From positions 1-19,681 of the forward strand of contig CAYFMF010000030.1 of assembly GCA_964344135.1 (NCBI GenBank): 19,681 bases of DNA. Reading direction: 5' to 3'. The stretch is from Thiopontia sp964344135. Its GTDB lineage: Bacteria; Pseudomonadota; Gammaproteobacteria; GCF-002020875. The number at the start of each line of letters is the position of its first letter. Within the stretch, counting starts at the first letter, position 1. Positions 1 through 7,499 of this stretch are shown in pieces. A program made the translations under genes and the position numbers. The notes beneath the pieces are model-generated. The model saw only the letters and a program-made list of their open reading frames with translations. It was not told where the DNA came from and did no database searches.

Positions 1-33
1 ACTGTTGTTGATCTACGGAAGAGGATGCTCCCG

Positions 34-1404
34 TTACGCGGTCAGTGCATTCAGCATTCCCCGAATCTTCAGGTTGATCTCCTCGGCCTCCGCCTCGGCA
101 ATGGAATCCTCGGTGATTCCTGCACCGGCATAGAGGGTGGCCTCTGCCCCCTCAACCACTGCACAGCGCAGCAGTACGTGGATCTCCCCATCTCCATTAC
201 GATCAATCCACCCTGCACCACCGCAGTAACCGCCACGGTTGCTGTTGTCATGCTCCTTGAGCCACTGCAGTGCGTTCTCCCTTGGGGTGCCACAGATTGC
301 GGGGCTCTGGTGGAGCGCTGCGATCAGGTCAAAGATGGTGTGGGTATCGCTGCCACTGTTACCCGCTAATTCACCTCTGATCGAGGTGAGCAGATGCTGG
401 ATATTCTCCAGTTTGTGAGCCTGTGGCACTGGAGAGCGTGTTACGTTGTTGCAGAGCGGGGCAAGCTGATGCTCAATGGCATCCACGACCAGTTGATGTT
501 CATGGCGTAGCTTGGTGTCATTGAGTAGCTGCTGCTCCAGTTTGCTCTCCTGGGTGGGGTTGGTGCCACGTGGGAGCGTGCCGGCCAGTGCATCACACTG
601 GATGGTGTTGCCATGCCTGGAGAAGAGCTTCTCCGGAGGCGCAGCGATAAAGTGTCTGCCCTGGTAGGAGAAGGCGAACTGTGCGCTCTCCGGGCTGCGC
701 TGCTCCAGCTGCCTCAGTGTCCTCTCCAGACTCAGAGGCTGGTTGAACTGGAAGCGGTGCTGTTCCCCAACGACGATCTTCTCAATGGCAGTGGTCCGGA
801 TTACGGCGATGGCCTCGTCAAGTAGCTGGTGCAGAGTGGAGGAGGGGGGTGGCTCGGCGATCAGTCGGGAGGGGGTGGTTTCTGGGGGGTGGTGGCCTGT
901 CAGCGCCTGCAGCTCCTCCAGGTCGGTTTTCCACTGCTGCAGGATCTCCTCTCTGGTGACCCCTTCGGTAACATGTGAGAAGACAATACTCTGCAACCCG
1001 GAGTGGTTGAGCAGCTGGATTCTGGGGAGTAGCAGCAGGCTGTTGGGGAGTCCCTGCCACTCCCGCTCCATCGGGTCATCCTCGGAGAAGGCGTATTGAA
1101 AGAGGATCCGTGGGGTGGTCCCGGTCTCCTCGGGGTCGAAGCTCTGCCAGGAGCCTAGCAGGTTTTGAAACTGCTCTCTGGCATCTGTGAAACGTCTCTT
1201 CCCGCCCAGTTCGATGCGCCAGCTGTCATGGAGTGCCAGCAGGCGCGTCTTGCCCAGTGGACTTCGCCAGTAGACCCCATTGTTGAGTGGAGGTGGGGTG
1301 GTAAAGGGGCGTTCATTGAACGGGAGTATGATGCTGATCAGTCTGGGCAGGGCGGATTCATCCCTGTAAACAAGATCAAGTTCACTCTCTAACTTGCTGA
1401 TCAT
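34..1404 (-). CDS. menF: Isochorismate synthase MenF
   Basis: Converts chorismate to isochorismate, the first committed step of menaquinone synthesis, in the cytoplasm. The 456-residue protein has a variable N-terminal half and a chorismate-binding C-terminal domain from about residue 195. Visible marks are the catalytic lysine in EKIVV (K209), the DALAGT loop (270-276), HLLTSIRGEL (337-346), GGYCGGAGWIDRNGDGE (391-407) and the closing YAGAGI and EAEAEEINLKI segments. The open frame runs up to 1599, but that part overlaps menB and has no MenF character, so the ATG at 1404 (protein starts MISKLESEL) is chosen; its ribosome site is weak (GAAAGA). It is the last complete men gene here, 46 bases after menB. 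Oddity: the general-acid glutamate of E. coli MenF (EALAGT) appears as aspartate (D271). A salicylate-pathway isochorismate synthase is unlikely given the neighbours. Confidence 0.93.
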   Translation of the reverse strand: MISKLESELDLVYRDESALPRLISIILPFNERPFTTPPPLNNGVYWRSPLGKTRLLALHDSWRIELGGKRRFTDAREQFQNLLGSWQSFDPEETGTTPRILFQYAFSEDDPMEREWQGLPNSLLLLPRIQLLNHSGLQSIVFSHVTEGVTREEILQQWKTDLEELQALTGHHPPETTPSRLIAEPPPSSTLHQLLDEAIAVIRTTAIEKIVVGEQHRFQFNQPLSLERTLRQLEQRSPESAQFAFSYQGRHFIAAPPEKLFSRHGNTIQCDALAGTLPRGTNPTQESKLEQQLLNDTKLRHEHQLVVDAIEHQLAPLCNNVTRSPVPQAHKLENIQHLLTSIRGELAGNSGSDTHTIFDLIAALHQSPAICGTPRENALQWLKEHDNSNRGGYCGGAGWIDRNGDGEIHVLLRCAVVEGAEATLYAGAGITEDSIAEAEAEEINLKIRGMLNALTA

Positions 1405-1450
1405 TAATGATATTCTTTCGGAGCCAGAGCTGCCAGTACGACGTGGGCGC

Positions 1451-2272
1451 TCAGGGCCTTCTCTTGAATTTGTCAAACTCTGGGGGGCGCTTCTCATTGA
1501 AGGCATTACGCCCCTCCTGCCCCTCCTCGGACATGTAGAAGAGGGCGGTGGCATTCCCCGCCAGCTCCTGGATACCGGCCAGGCCATCGGTGTCGGCATT
1601 GAATCCGGCCTTCAACAGGCGCAGTGCGGTTGGACTGTGCTGCAGCATCTCTCGACACCAGGTGACGGTCTCGGACTCCAGCTCTGATGCAGGGACAACC
1701 CGGTTGACCAGCCCCATCTCCAGCGCCTCCTGTGCACTGTATTGACGACAGAGAAACCAGATCTCCTTCGCCTTCTTCAGCCCCACGGTTCGCGCCAGCA
1801 GCCCGGCACCGAGCCCGGCATCGAAGCTCCCTACCTTGGGGCCGGTCTGTCCAAAGATGGCGCTCTCGGAGGCAATCGACAGATCACAGATCAGGTGCAG
1901 CACATGGCCCCCGCCAATCGCGTAGCCGTTGACCATCGCCACCACCGGCTTGGGGAGGGTGCGGATCTGGCGCTGCAGATCCAGTACGTTGAGGTGCTGC
2001 TCACCCTGCTCATCGTTGTAGCCGTGTGCTCCCCGGATCTTCTGGTCCCCCCCGGAGCAGAACGCCTTGTCGCCTGCGCCGGTGAGGATGATGGCCCCGA
2101 TCTCCGGATCCATATGGGCGCGGTGAAAGGCATCTGCCATCTCGTTGACCGTCTCCGGGCGGAAGGCGTTTCGAACCTGGGGACGGTTGATGGTGATCCT
2201 GGCGATCCCCTCGCTCTGCTGGTAGAGAATGTCCTGATAGTCGAGGTTTGGATCACTGTTCCAGTGGGTCAT
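1451..2272 (-). CDS. menB: 1,4-dihydroxy-2-naphthoyl-CoA synthase MenB
   Basis: Closes the second ring in menaquinone synthesis, turning o-succinylbenzoyl-CoA into 1,4-dihydroxy-2-naphthoyl-CoA. The 273-residue protein is a crotonase-fold enzyme. NRPQVRNAFRP, the oxyanion-hole segments CSGGDQK and YAIGGGHVLH, and QTGPKVGSFDAG are all present, and the C-terminal half (EIWFLCRQY, GNATALFYMSEEGQEGRNAF) is nearly the E. coli sequence. The glycine in QTGPKVG marks the bicarbonate-dependent type I MenB. The ATG at 2272 forms an ATGA overlap with the menD stop and has GGGAG eight bases upstream. An in-frame TTG at 2287 is a weaker alternative. Translation is probably coupled to menD. Confidence 0.97.
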   Translation of the reverse strand: MTHWNSDPNLDYQDILYQQSEGIARITINRPQVRNAFRPETVNEMADAFHRAHMDPEIGAIILTGAGDKAFCSGGDQKIRGAHGYNDEQGEQHLNVLDLQRQIRTLPKPVVAMVNGYAIGGGHVLHLICDLSIASESAIFGQTGPKVGSFDAGLGAGLLARTVGLKKAKEIWFLCRQYSAQEALEMGLVNRVVPASELESETVTWCREMLQHSPTALRLLKAGFNADTDGLAGIQELAGNATALFYMSEEGQEGRNAFNEKRPPEFDKFKRRP

Positions 2273-3981
2273 TGCAGAGACTCCCAATACTGTTGATGTA
2301 CGCGGTTGCTGACACTACGTTGAACCTCCAATTCTATCAGGTTGGCATGGCTCTGCCGCAGTGCGCCAACCAGTTGCTGCTCGAATGCATCCGGCTCTCC
2401 GGCATGGCTGTATTCGATCCCATAGAGGGTTGCTGCAGCAGAAAAATCAACCGATGTGGGGGTCAGCCAGAGCCGCTCAAACTCGGGCAGGGTGGACTGT
2501 GGCAGGTGGCTGAAGATATTGCCACCCCCATTGTTGATCACAATGATGGTGAGGTTCAGGTTGATCTCTTTTGCCAGGTGGAGTGCATTGAGATTGTGAA
2601 ACAGGGTCAGGTCCCCCAGTAGTGCCACAACCGGGTGCTCTGCCGGTGTGGTGGAACGGATGCCGCAGACGGTCGCAAGGTTTCCATCAATTCCACTGGC
2701 ACCTCGGTTGGCAATGAGCCTCAATGGCCTGCGGCGTGGCGCCAGCCAGCTGTCGATATCACGAATCACCATGGAGTTGCCACTGAACAGGGTTGTCTCT
2801 GCGGGCAGCTGTTGTCTCAGACGCTGCAGGATCTGGTGTTCATCCAGCAGCCTCTCTCCAGACTTCCACCCTGCGGCACTGCGCTCCAGCGCGGTGAGAA
2901 TCCTGCTGTCGGCAGGCAGTGAATTCTCGCTGGTTTCTGGATCCAGTAGTGCTCTGCAGAATCGTGAGGGCTCCATCTCTACCCTGTGGGTTGAAAGCGA
3001 GAGGGGATCACTCCAGAGTTGTCGGTAGTGAACGGTAATGAACTGCTGGGGGGGATATTGTTCCAGATAACGGGCAACCGAGGAGGAGATGGGGAACCTT
3101 CCAAACTGGATGATCCACTCCGGCTGGAACTGTTCATGCAGTGAATGGTTGCGGAACAGAGCGTCATGGTGTGCAAGCAGACGGGGCTCTCGCTCATGGC
3201 CCCAGCGCAGATTGGAGAGAGGATCAGCAACAATCATGCAGCCGAGCTGACCGGCCAGCTGCAGCAGCAGGGGGTAGAAGCTCTCCGGATAGTGAGACTC
3301 GCCACAGAGGATCAGGCCACTTCCGCCCTGAATCTCCCGGTGCAGCCTCTCCAGATCCCCTCCACTCTGTTCAGCGGCACTCTCACCAATTGCCGCCCCC
3401 TGTAGAGTGGGGTTCCACTCCACCGTGTCTGGATTGGTTGGCAGCAGCGGTTCACGGAAGGGGATATTGAGGTGGACGGGGCCCGGTATCGGCCCGGTCA
3501 TCTGCCGGATCAGGGTGGATATCAGTGGAGAGAGTTGCTGTATGGGTTCTTCAATCTCATCGGGCGGGGGCGTGGTGAGGCTGGCACGAACCTGCTCCCC
3601 GAACAGGTTCTGCTGCTCAATGGTCTGGTTGGCACCACAGTGGTGGAGCTCTGGCGGGCGGTCTGCCGAGAGCAGCAGCAGGGGGGTTGCAGAGTGGTTG
3701 GCCTCAACTACGGCCGGCAGCCAGTTGGCGACGGCACTGCCGGAGGTGCAGATCAGTGCCGTGGCCTGTTGGCTCTCTCTCGCCTGCCCCAAGGCAAAGA
3801 ATGCTGCATCCCGCTCGTCAATGATGATCCACTGCTCGGTGTTCGGGTTGCGGGATACCGCCAGTGCGAGCGGCGTGGAGCGGGAGCCGGGTGAGATGAC
3901 AAAGCGTCTGACCCCGGCCCCAACCAGAAGCTGAATCAGGGTGGCGGACCACTGCAGATTGGCCCGGCCTCTCTCATCCAT
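2269..3981 (-). CDS. menD: SEPHCHC synthase MenD (thiamine-diphosphate enzyme)
   Basis: Adds the succinic semialdehyde unit from 2-oxoglutarate to isochorismate, giving SEPHCHC, in the cytoplasm. At 570 residues it is the usual length of MenD. The isochorismate-binding SPGSRSTPL (30-38), the thiamine-activating glutamate in DERDAAF (E56), and the cofactor and magnesium motif GDLT (456-459) followed by NNGGGNIF (from 483) are all in place. The start ATG at 3981 lies 8 bases inside the end of the upstream thioesterase gene, and the stop overlaps the menB start as ATGA. The enzyme uses the product of MenF, encoded two genes downstream. Confidence 0.97.
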   Translation of the reverse strand: MDERGRANLQWSATLIQLLVGAGVRRFVISPGSRSTPLALAVSRNPNTEQWIIIDERDAAFFALGQARESQQATALICTSGSAVANWLPAVVEANHSATPLLLLSADRPPELHHCGANQTIEQQNLFGEQVRASLTTPPPDEIEEPIQQLSPLISTLIRQMTGPIPGPVHLNIPFREPLLPTNPDTVEWNPTLQGAAIGESAAEQSGGDLERLHREIQGGSGLILCGESHYPESFYPLLLQLAGQLGCMIVADPLSNLRWGHEREPRLLAHHDALFRNHSLHEQFQPEWIIQFGRFPISSSVARYLEQYPPQQFITVHYRQLWSDPLSLSTHRVEMEPSRFCRALLDPETSENSLPADSRILTALERSAAGWKSGERLLDEHQILQRLRQQLPAETTLFSGNSMVIRDIDSWLAPRRRPLRLIANRGASGIDGNLATVCGIRSTTPAEHPVVALLGDLTLFHNLNALHLAKEINLNLTIIVINNGGGNIFSHLPQSTLPEFERLWLTPTSVDFSAAATLYGIEYSHAGEPDAFEQQLVGALRQSHANLIELEVQRSVSNRVHQQYWESLQ

Positions 3982-4399
3982 GGTGGTGAAGCAGTTCCAG
4001 CAGTGGTTCCGGAACAGGGATCGGCCTGCCGCTCTGGTTCCGGGTGGTCACGTGGGTGGTGGTGACTTTGGCACTGTAGAGGTATGCTCCCTCAGCGCTG
4101 CTGGTATCCACCCGGGTCAGCAGGGTAAAGGAGCTCTCTCCAATCCGCTCCACCTCTATGGTGAGTCTCAGCTGATCCTCCAGCCGAATGGGGTGGTGGT
4201 AGTCCGCCTCGGCATGTACCAGAGGGATGGAGTAGTCATCCTGCTGGATGGTCTGCTGCAGCGAGAATCCACCGGCCAGCAGCATCTCCTCATAGCCGTT
4301 GTGGGCAATGGTAAAGAGCTGGCCAAAAAAGAGGATACCTGCACCATCTACCTCATGCAGACGGACCCGATGGTGGTGGTGAAAGCTGACCTGGCTCAT
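3974..4399 (-). CDS. menI: Hotdog-fold thioesterase, probable DHNA-CoA hydrolase
   Basis: Probably hydrolyses 1,4-dihydroxy-2-naphthoyl-CoA to the free acid needed for prenylation. The 141-residue protein has the 4-hydroxybenzoyl-CoA thioesterase (4HBT) hotdog pattern: an early HEVDGAGILFFG with catalytic-type aspartate D18, then NGYEEML and the HAEADYHHPIRLED strand. The ATG at 4399 overlaps the menC stop as ATGA, and its own stop overlaps the menD start by 8 bases, so it is embedded in the men operon. That context supports the DHNA-CoA substrate; sequence alone only gives a YbgC/FcbC-like acyl-CoA thioesterase. The natural run of four histidines at residues 7-10 is a curiosity. Confidence 0.85.
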   Translation of the reverse strand: MSQVSFHHHHRVRLHEVDGAGILFFGQLFTIAHNGYEEMLLAGGFSLQQTIQQDDYSIPLVHAEADYHHPIRLEDQLRLTIEVERIGESSFTLLTRVDTSSAEGAYLYSAKVTTTHVTTRNQSGRPIPVPEPLLELLHHHG

Positions 4400-5403
4400 G
4401 GGATGGAAAGTATCCCGTTTTTTATGCGGGGTGCAACAGCAAGATCATCAGCCAGCCATGAACTGGTTGCAAGGCCATGGTACTGCCTCTGCTGGGGGTC
4501 CACTGCAGCAGCGCAGTGGGTGGCAGAGAGAATGCCAACACTGCTCTCCAGAGCTGAGGTGATAATGACATCAATATCGTGATCAAGAAAGCGTCTGGCA
4601 ATCCGGTAGGTGGTCCAGGGTCCACCCAACAGGGTAGGCTTGAGTACAACCCTTTTGATATTGCCATCCTCCAGAATGGGGTTGATCCCGATCTGCAGTA
4701 TCGACTCATCCAGTGTGATTGGTGTTGCAGTCACCCCCTGCAGCTGCTGAATGGTCTGCAGGGTCGGACTCTTCAATGGCTCCTCAAGAGACTCTATCGG
4801 CAGTGACTCAATCCCGGCGATGAACCGGGTGGCCTCATCCAGGCTCCAGGCCTGGTTGGCATCCAGCCGAATGCTCTGTTGTTGTGAGAGGGTGGAGGCA
4901 AATGTCTGGAGCTGCTCCAGCTCCTCGGCAACTGGCCTGATCCCCACCTTGATCTTGAGCAGGGGGCTACCCTCCGGATCAACTACCGGACTCTCCAGTG
5001 TGCCGATGTTCTGGTTTACACGAATGGAATCCGGGGCCTCCGGGTTCATCCATCGATGGAGTGGCAGGCGGGTCTGTTGTGCCAGCAGGCTGACCAGGGC
5101 AGACTCTACCCCACAGCAGGCTGACGGCGCACTGCTCCGGTGGTTGTCGAGCTCCTGTAGCAGGCTGTCGGGTGATTTCTCCTCTGCCAACCGTCGTAGC
5201 AGGGCCAGGGTCTCCTCACACTGCTGCTCACTCTCGGTTCCAATCTCCGGCAGTGGGGCACTCTCCCCAACCCCCTCTCTTCCATCGCTATGGGTGATCT
5301 CAACCAGGAATCCCTCGCGCAGATTCCTCACTCCATGGTGACTCCTCCATGGCTGGGAGAGGGGAAGACGGTAGGGGAGGATGAAGAGTGACTCAATCAT
5401 CAT
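4396..5403 (-). CDS. menC: o-Succinylbenzoate synthase MenC
   Basis: Dehydrates SHCHC to o-succinylbenzoate in menaquinone synthesis. It is an enolase-superfamily protein of 335 residues. The catalytic KxK pair is K150/K152 (LKIKVG), the metal ligands are D181 (RLDANQAW), E207 or E208 (SLEEPL) and D232 (TLDES), and the second catalytic lysine is K255 (VVLKPTLLGG). The frame is open up to 5505, but that stretch overlaps the preceding cytochrome gene; tandem ATGs at 5403 and 5400 give the natural start MMIESLFILPYRLPL. Either start lies inside the 3' end of the cytochrome c gene, with no clear ribosome site, so translational coupling to the nos genes is likely. A racemase of the same superfamily is excluded by context. 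Confidence 0.95.
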   Translation of the reverse strand: MMIESLFILPYRLPLSQPWRSHHGVRNLREGFLVEITHSDGREGVGESAPLPEIGTESEQQCEETLALLRRLAEEKSPDSLLQELDNHRSSAPSACCGVESALVSLLAQQTRLPLHRWMNPEAPDSIRVNQNIGTLESPVVDPEGSPLLKIKVGIRPVAEELEQLQTFASTLSQQQSIRLDANQAWSLDEATRFIAGIESLPIESLEEPLKSPTLQTIQQLQGVTATPITLDESILQIGINPILEDGNIKRVVLKPTLLGGPWTTYRIARRFLDHDIDVIITSALESSVGILSATHCAAAVDPQQRQYHGLATSSWLADDLAVAPRIKNGILSIP

Positions 5404-6082
5404 CAAGGATCGAGAGGTAGGCAAGCAGGTCATGAATCTGTTGACTGCTGTACTCCCTGAAGATGGAGTCACTCTGCTCCTCATTGTCATGGATTCGCTC
5501 ACCACGCTGATAGGCCTGGATCTGCTTGAGCAGGTAGGCGCTATACTGACCAGCGAGTAGTGGAATCCCCTTCTCTATCTTTCCCTCCCCCTTTCTGCCG
5601 TGACAGCTGGAACAGTCGCGCCGGTAGATCTTCTTCCCGGCAGGGTAGTCCCCCTCGATCCGGCGGACATTGAGAAGTTTCTTGCTCTGTAGCAGCCGTT
5701 CATAGGCATTGAAGTTCTCCTTGTCGATTGGAGGCAGCCTTGAGTAGAGCTGGATCGTGGGAAGATAGGCGGAGACATCAAGCAGATCCTCCTCTGGAAG
5801 TTCGCGCTCCTTGGTGTAGGGGACCATCGGGTGGTTGAGTCGTTCACGGCTCTTGAAGCGGCGCAGCTCGTTGGCAATATACTGCTCCGGAAGCCCTGCC
5901 AGACGGGGGTATTCACCCTCCTTGCCCCCCTCGGCATACTCCCCATGGCAGCCCGCACAGACCTCATTGATCTCCTCACCGATCTCCAGATTGGCTGCAA
6001 GCGCGGAGAATGGAAGCAGAAGAAGGGGGGTTAGAGCACGAATCAGCTGCAGGGCCCCCTTCTGTAATGCCTTTGCAAACAT
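5393..6082 (-). CDS. Exported dihaem cytochrome c, last gene of the nos block
   Basis: A periplasmic electron carrier of the cytochrome c4/c553 type, probably passing electrons from the quinol side to NosZ. The 229-residue protein has a signal peptide (hydrophobic 17-29, cleavage near SALAA-N). It has two haem sites, CAGCH (42-46) and CSSCH (157-161), each followed by a PxLAGxPxQY-like segment. The first haem has an obvious methionine ligand, M86 in HPMVPYT. No methionine exists after M86, so the second haem must use another sixth ligand (H198 or H217 are candidates) or be five-coordinate. It begins 15 bases after nosY, and its end overlaps the start of menC. Comparable cytochromes are called NosC in some clusters, but I cannot assign orthology. 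Confidence 0.9.
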   Translation of the reverse strand: MFAKALQKGALQLIRALTPLLLLPFSALAANLEIGEEINEVCAGCHGEYAEGGKEGEYPRLAGLPEQYIANELRRFKSRERLNHPMVPYTKERELPEEDLLDVSAYLPTIQLYSRLPPIDKENFNAYERLLQSKKLLNVRRIEGDYPAGKKIYRRDCSSCHGRKGEGKIEKGIPLLAGQYSAYLLKQIQAYQRGERIHDNEEQSDSIFREYSSQQIHDLLAYLSILDDD

Positions 6083-6097
6083 GGTTACAGCGAATGG

Positions 6098-6925
6098 TCA
6101 GAGTTGATCGCCGCGGCGGAACAGCAGATATCCAATGGAGGCGGTGATGGTTCCCAGAGCCAGTGGATAGAGCATCGCCCAGATCAGATACCAGAACTCC
6201 CCAAAGTGGTCGAGAATCAGGTAGGCGGAGGGGCCGAGCAGTACCAGCTGTGGATCGAACAGCAGCATGGAGGCGGTACGGAACAGCTGCAGGGGGTTGC
6301 TCAGTGCAATGGTGACCACCGCTGTGGCAGAGGCCTGCTGCTGAATCAGAACCCCGAGCAGAATCAGGTCGAGGAAGAGGAGCAGAAAGAGCCAGATCAG
6401 GAAGGCGCTGCCCTGGGCCACATCCGGTGAGCGGGCAAGGGTGGAGATCAGCATTCCGATCCCGAGAAAGCACCAGGAGAGCGAGAAGAGGAAGGCGGTA
6501 TAGTAGAGGAAGAGTGACCAGGGAATCTCCATCCCCTGAATCAGCCCCCAGACGATGGCGCCTGCCATTGCCAGAAAGACCGGCAGGAAGACCACGCTGA
6601 AGCGGCCAAACATCTTTCCCCAGAACCAGGAGGAGAGTGATACCGGCAGGGAGAGCAGGTATTCGAAGACTCCGGCGTCCCGATCCCCGGCCACCGATCG
6701 TACAGTGGTGATCAGGATGAAGATGGGAAGAATTGCCATCGAGAGCTGTATATAGATGATCAGCAGGCGGGAGAGGCCCACAAATCCCATGATCCTCGAC
6801 TCGGTCAGACCGAAGGCAAAGAGCAGGGCGATGATCCCGCCAAAGACGATGGAGTAGACCATGAACCACTTGCTGCGCAGGGACTCGGAGATATCGGATT
6901 TTGCCGTCAACCAGAGCTGCCTCAT
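6098..6925 (-). CDS. nosY: NosY, membrane subunit of the NosFY ABC transporter
   Basis: Permease of the NosDFY complex, which is needed to build the tetranuclear CuZ site of nitrous oxide reductase in the periplasm. The 275-residue protein has a short cytoplasmic N-terminus (LRSKWF) and about six hydrophobic helices, beginning near residues 23-42, 52-74, 107-128, 139-161, 173-195 and 245-268. GDRDAGVFEYLLSLPVS between helices two and three is the typical ABC-2/NosY coupling segment. The ATG at 6925 overlaps the nosL stop as ATGA. A long open frame in another phase (5976-6869) is only a shadow of this gene. Confidence 0.95.
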   Translation of the reverse strand: MRQLWLTAKSDISESLRSKWFMVYSIVFGGIIALLFAFGLTESRIMGFVGLSRLLIIYIQLSMAILPIFILITTVRSVAGDRDAGVFEYLLSLPVSLSSWFWGKMFGRFSVVFLPVFLAMAGAIVWGLIQGMEIPWSLFLYYTAFLFSLSWCFLGIGMLISTLARSPDVAQGSAFLIWLFLLLFLDLILLGVLIQQQASATAVVTIALSNPLQLFRTASMLLFDPQLVLLGPSAYLILDHFGEFWYLIWAMLYPLALGTITASIGYLLFRRGDQL

Positions 6926-7425
6926 TGCTGCTGCTCCGTTACGCTGTTGTGGGCCTCATCATGGCGGTGGGCAATACGGGCCTTGACCGAGGCCTGATAG
7001 CCGGCCTCCTGTTCAAAGACCGACTCTCTCATCGGTTCGAAACCGATCGACTCTTCACTGGCACTGGGTTGAGCACTGAATCCATAATTCATCGGGGTAT
7101 GGGTAACCCGAACATAGTGGGCCTGGCGCGCATCCAGCCACTTCCCGCTCTGGTAGTCATTGACCCAGATCTCGGTCCTGGCCTCATCCCTCCAGGGCTG
7201 ATCCTCCAGCCACAACAGCGCACAGCCAATGTCATCAAAGGTGTAGACCCGGTTGTTCTCTCCACCACGAATCTGTGCACTGTGGTGGCGATCACTGAGT
7301 GCCATCACGCAGCGATCACAGTTGTCGCGATCCCAGACTACATCGACAGGCCCGGTTCCAGTCTGCTGACTGCATCCAGCCAACAACAGAAAGGCGGGTG
7401 CAATCAGAAGGAGTTTCATCCTCAT
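6922..7425 (-). CDS. nosL: NosL, outer-membrane or periplasmic copper(I) lipoprotein
   Basis: Delivers copper(I) to the NosDFY machinery for maturation of NosZ. The ATG at 7425 gives 167 residues with a lipoprotein signal ending LLLAGC (lipidated C18). The copper motif CDRCVM (C36, C39, M41) follows, then the NosL-type YTFDDIGCALLWL and IWVNDYQSGKWLDARQAHYV segments. GGGAG lies six bases before this ATG. Another in-frame ATG at 7503 overlaps the nosF stop as ATGA, but it would add 26 residues encoded by a repeat element; an ATG at 7440 is intermediate. A hydrophobic signal placed right after the start favours 7425. The downstream overlap with nosY suggests coupled translation. Confidence 0.93.
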   Translation of the reverse strand: MRMKLLLIAPAFLLLAGCSQQTGTGPVDVVWDRDNCDRCVMALSDRHHSAQIRGGENNRVYTFDDIGCALLWLEDQPWRDEARTEIWVNDYQSGKWLDARQAHYVRVTHTPMNYGFSAQPSASEESIGFEPMRESVFEQEAGYQASVKARIAHRHDEAHNSVTEQQQ

Positions 7426-7441
7426 GCAATGCTCCCACATG

Positions 7442-7497
7442 ACAACCCTTTGGGTTGCGGTGGTCTCTGGAGAGACACCCTCTCTCGCGCAAGAGTG
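7442..7497 (-). repeat. Structured repeat copy A, in front of nosL
   Basis: This 56-base block matches 11568-11623 at roughly 46 of 56 positions. Read on the minus strand, both copies begin with a GCGCGAGAG-like segment, then hold the hairpin GAGAGG-GTG-TCTCTC and then the hairpin CAACCC-AAA-GGGTTG. The similarity runs on a few bases towards the gene (TGTGGG..ATT). Here it fills almost the whole gap between the nosF stop and the nosL start. Confidence 0.8.
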
Positions 7498-7499
7498 GC

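Noticed and set aside
1405..1599. N-terminal extension of MenF
   Set aside because: It overlaps menB in another phase and its proline- and arginine-rich sequence does not look like MenF.
3141..3934. Several plus-strand open frames of 80-175 codons opposite menD
   Set aside because: They overlap a full-length MenD with all motifs, have no ribosome sites of note and no recognisable product.
5976..6869. A 297-codon open frame opposite in phase to nosY
   Set aside because: It is a same-strand shadow of nosY with no recognisable domain. nosY has clear membrane helices and ATGA coupling.
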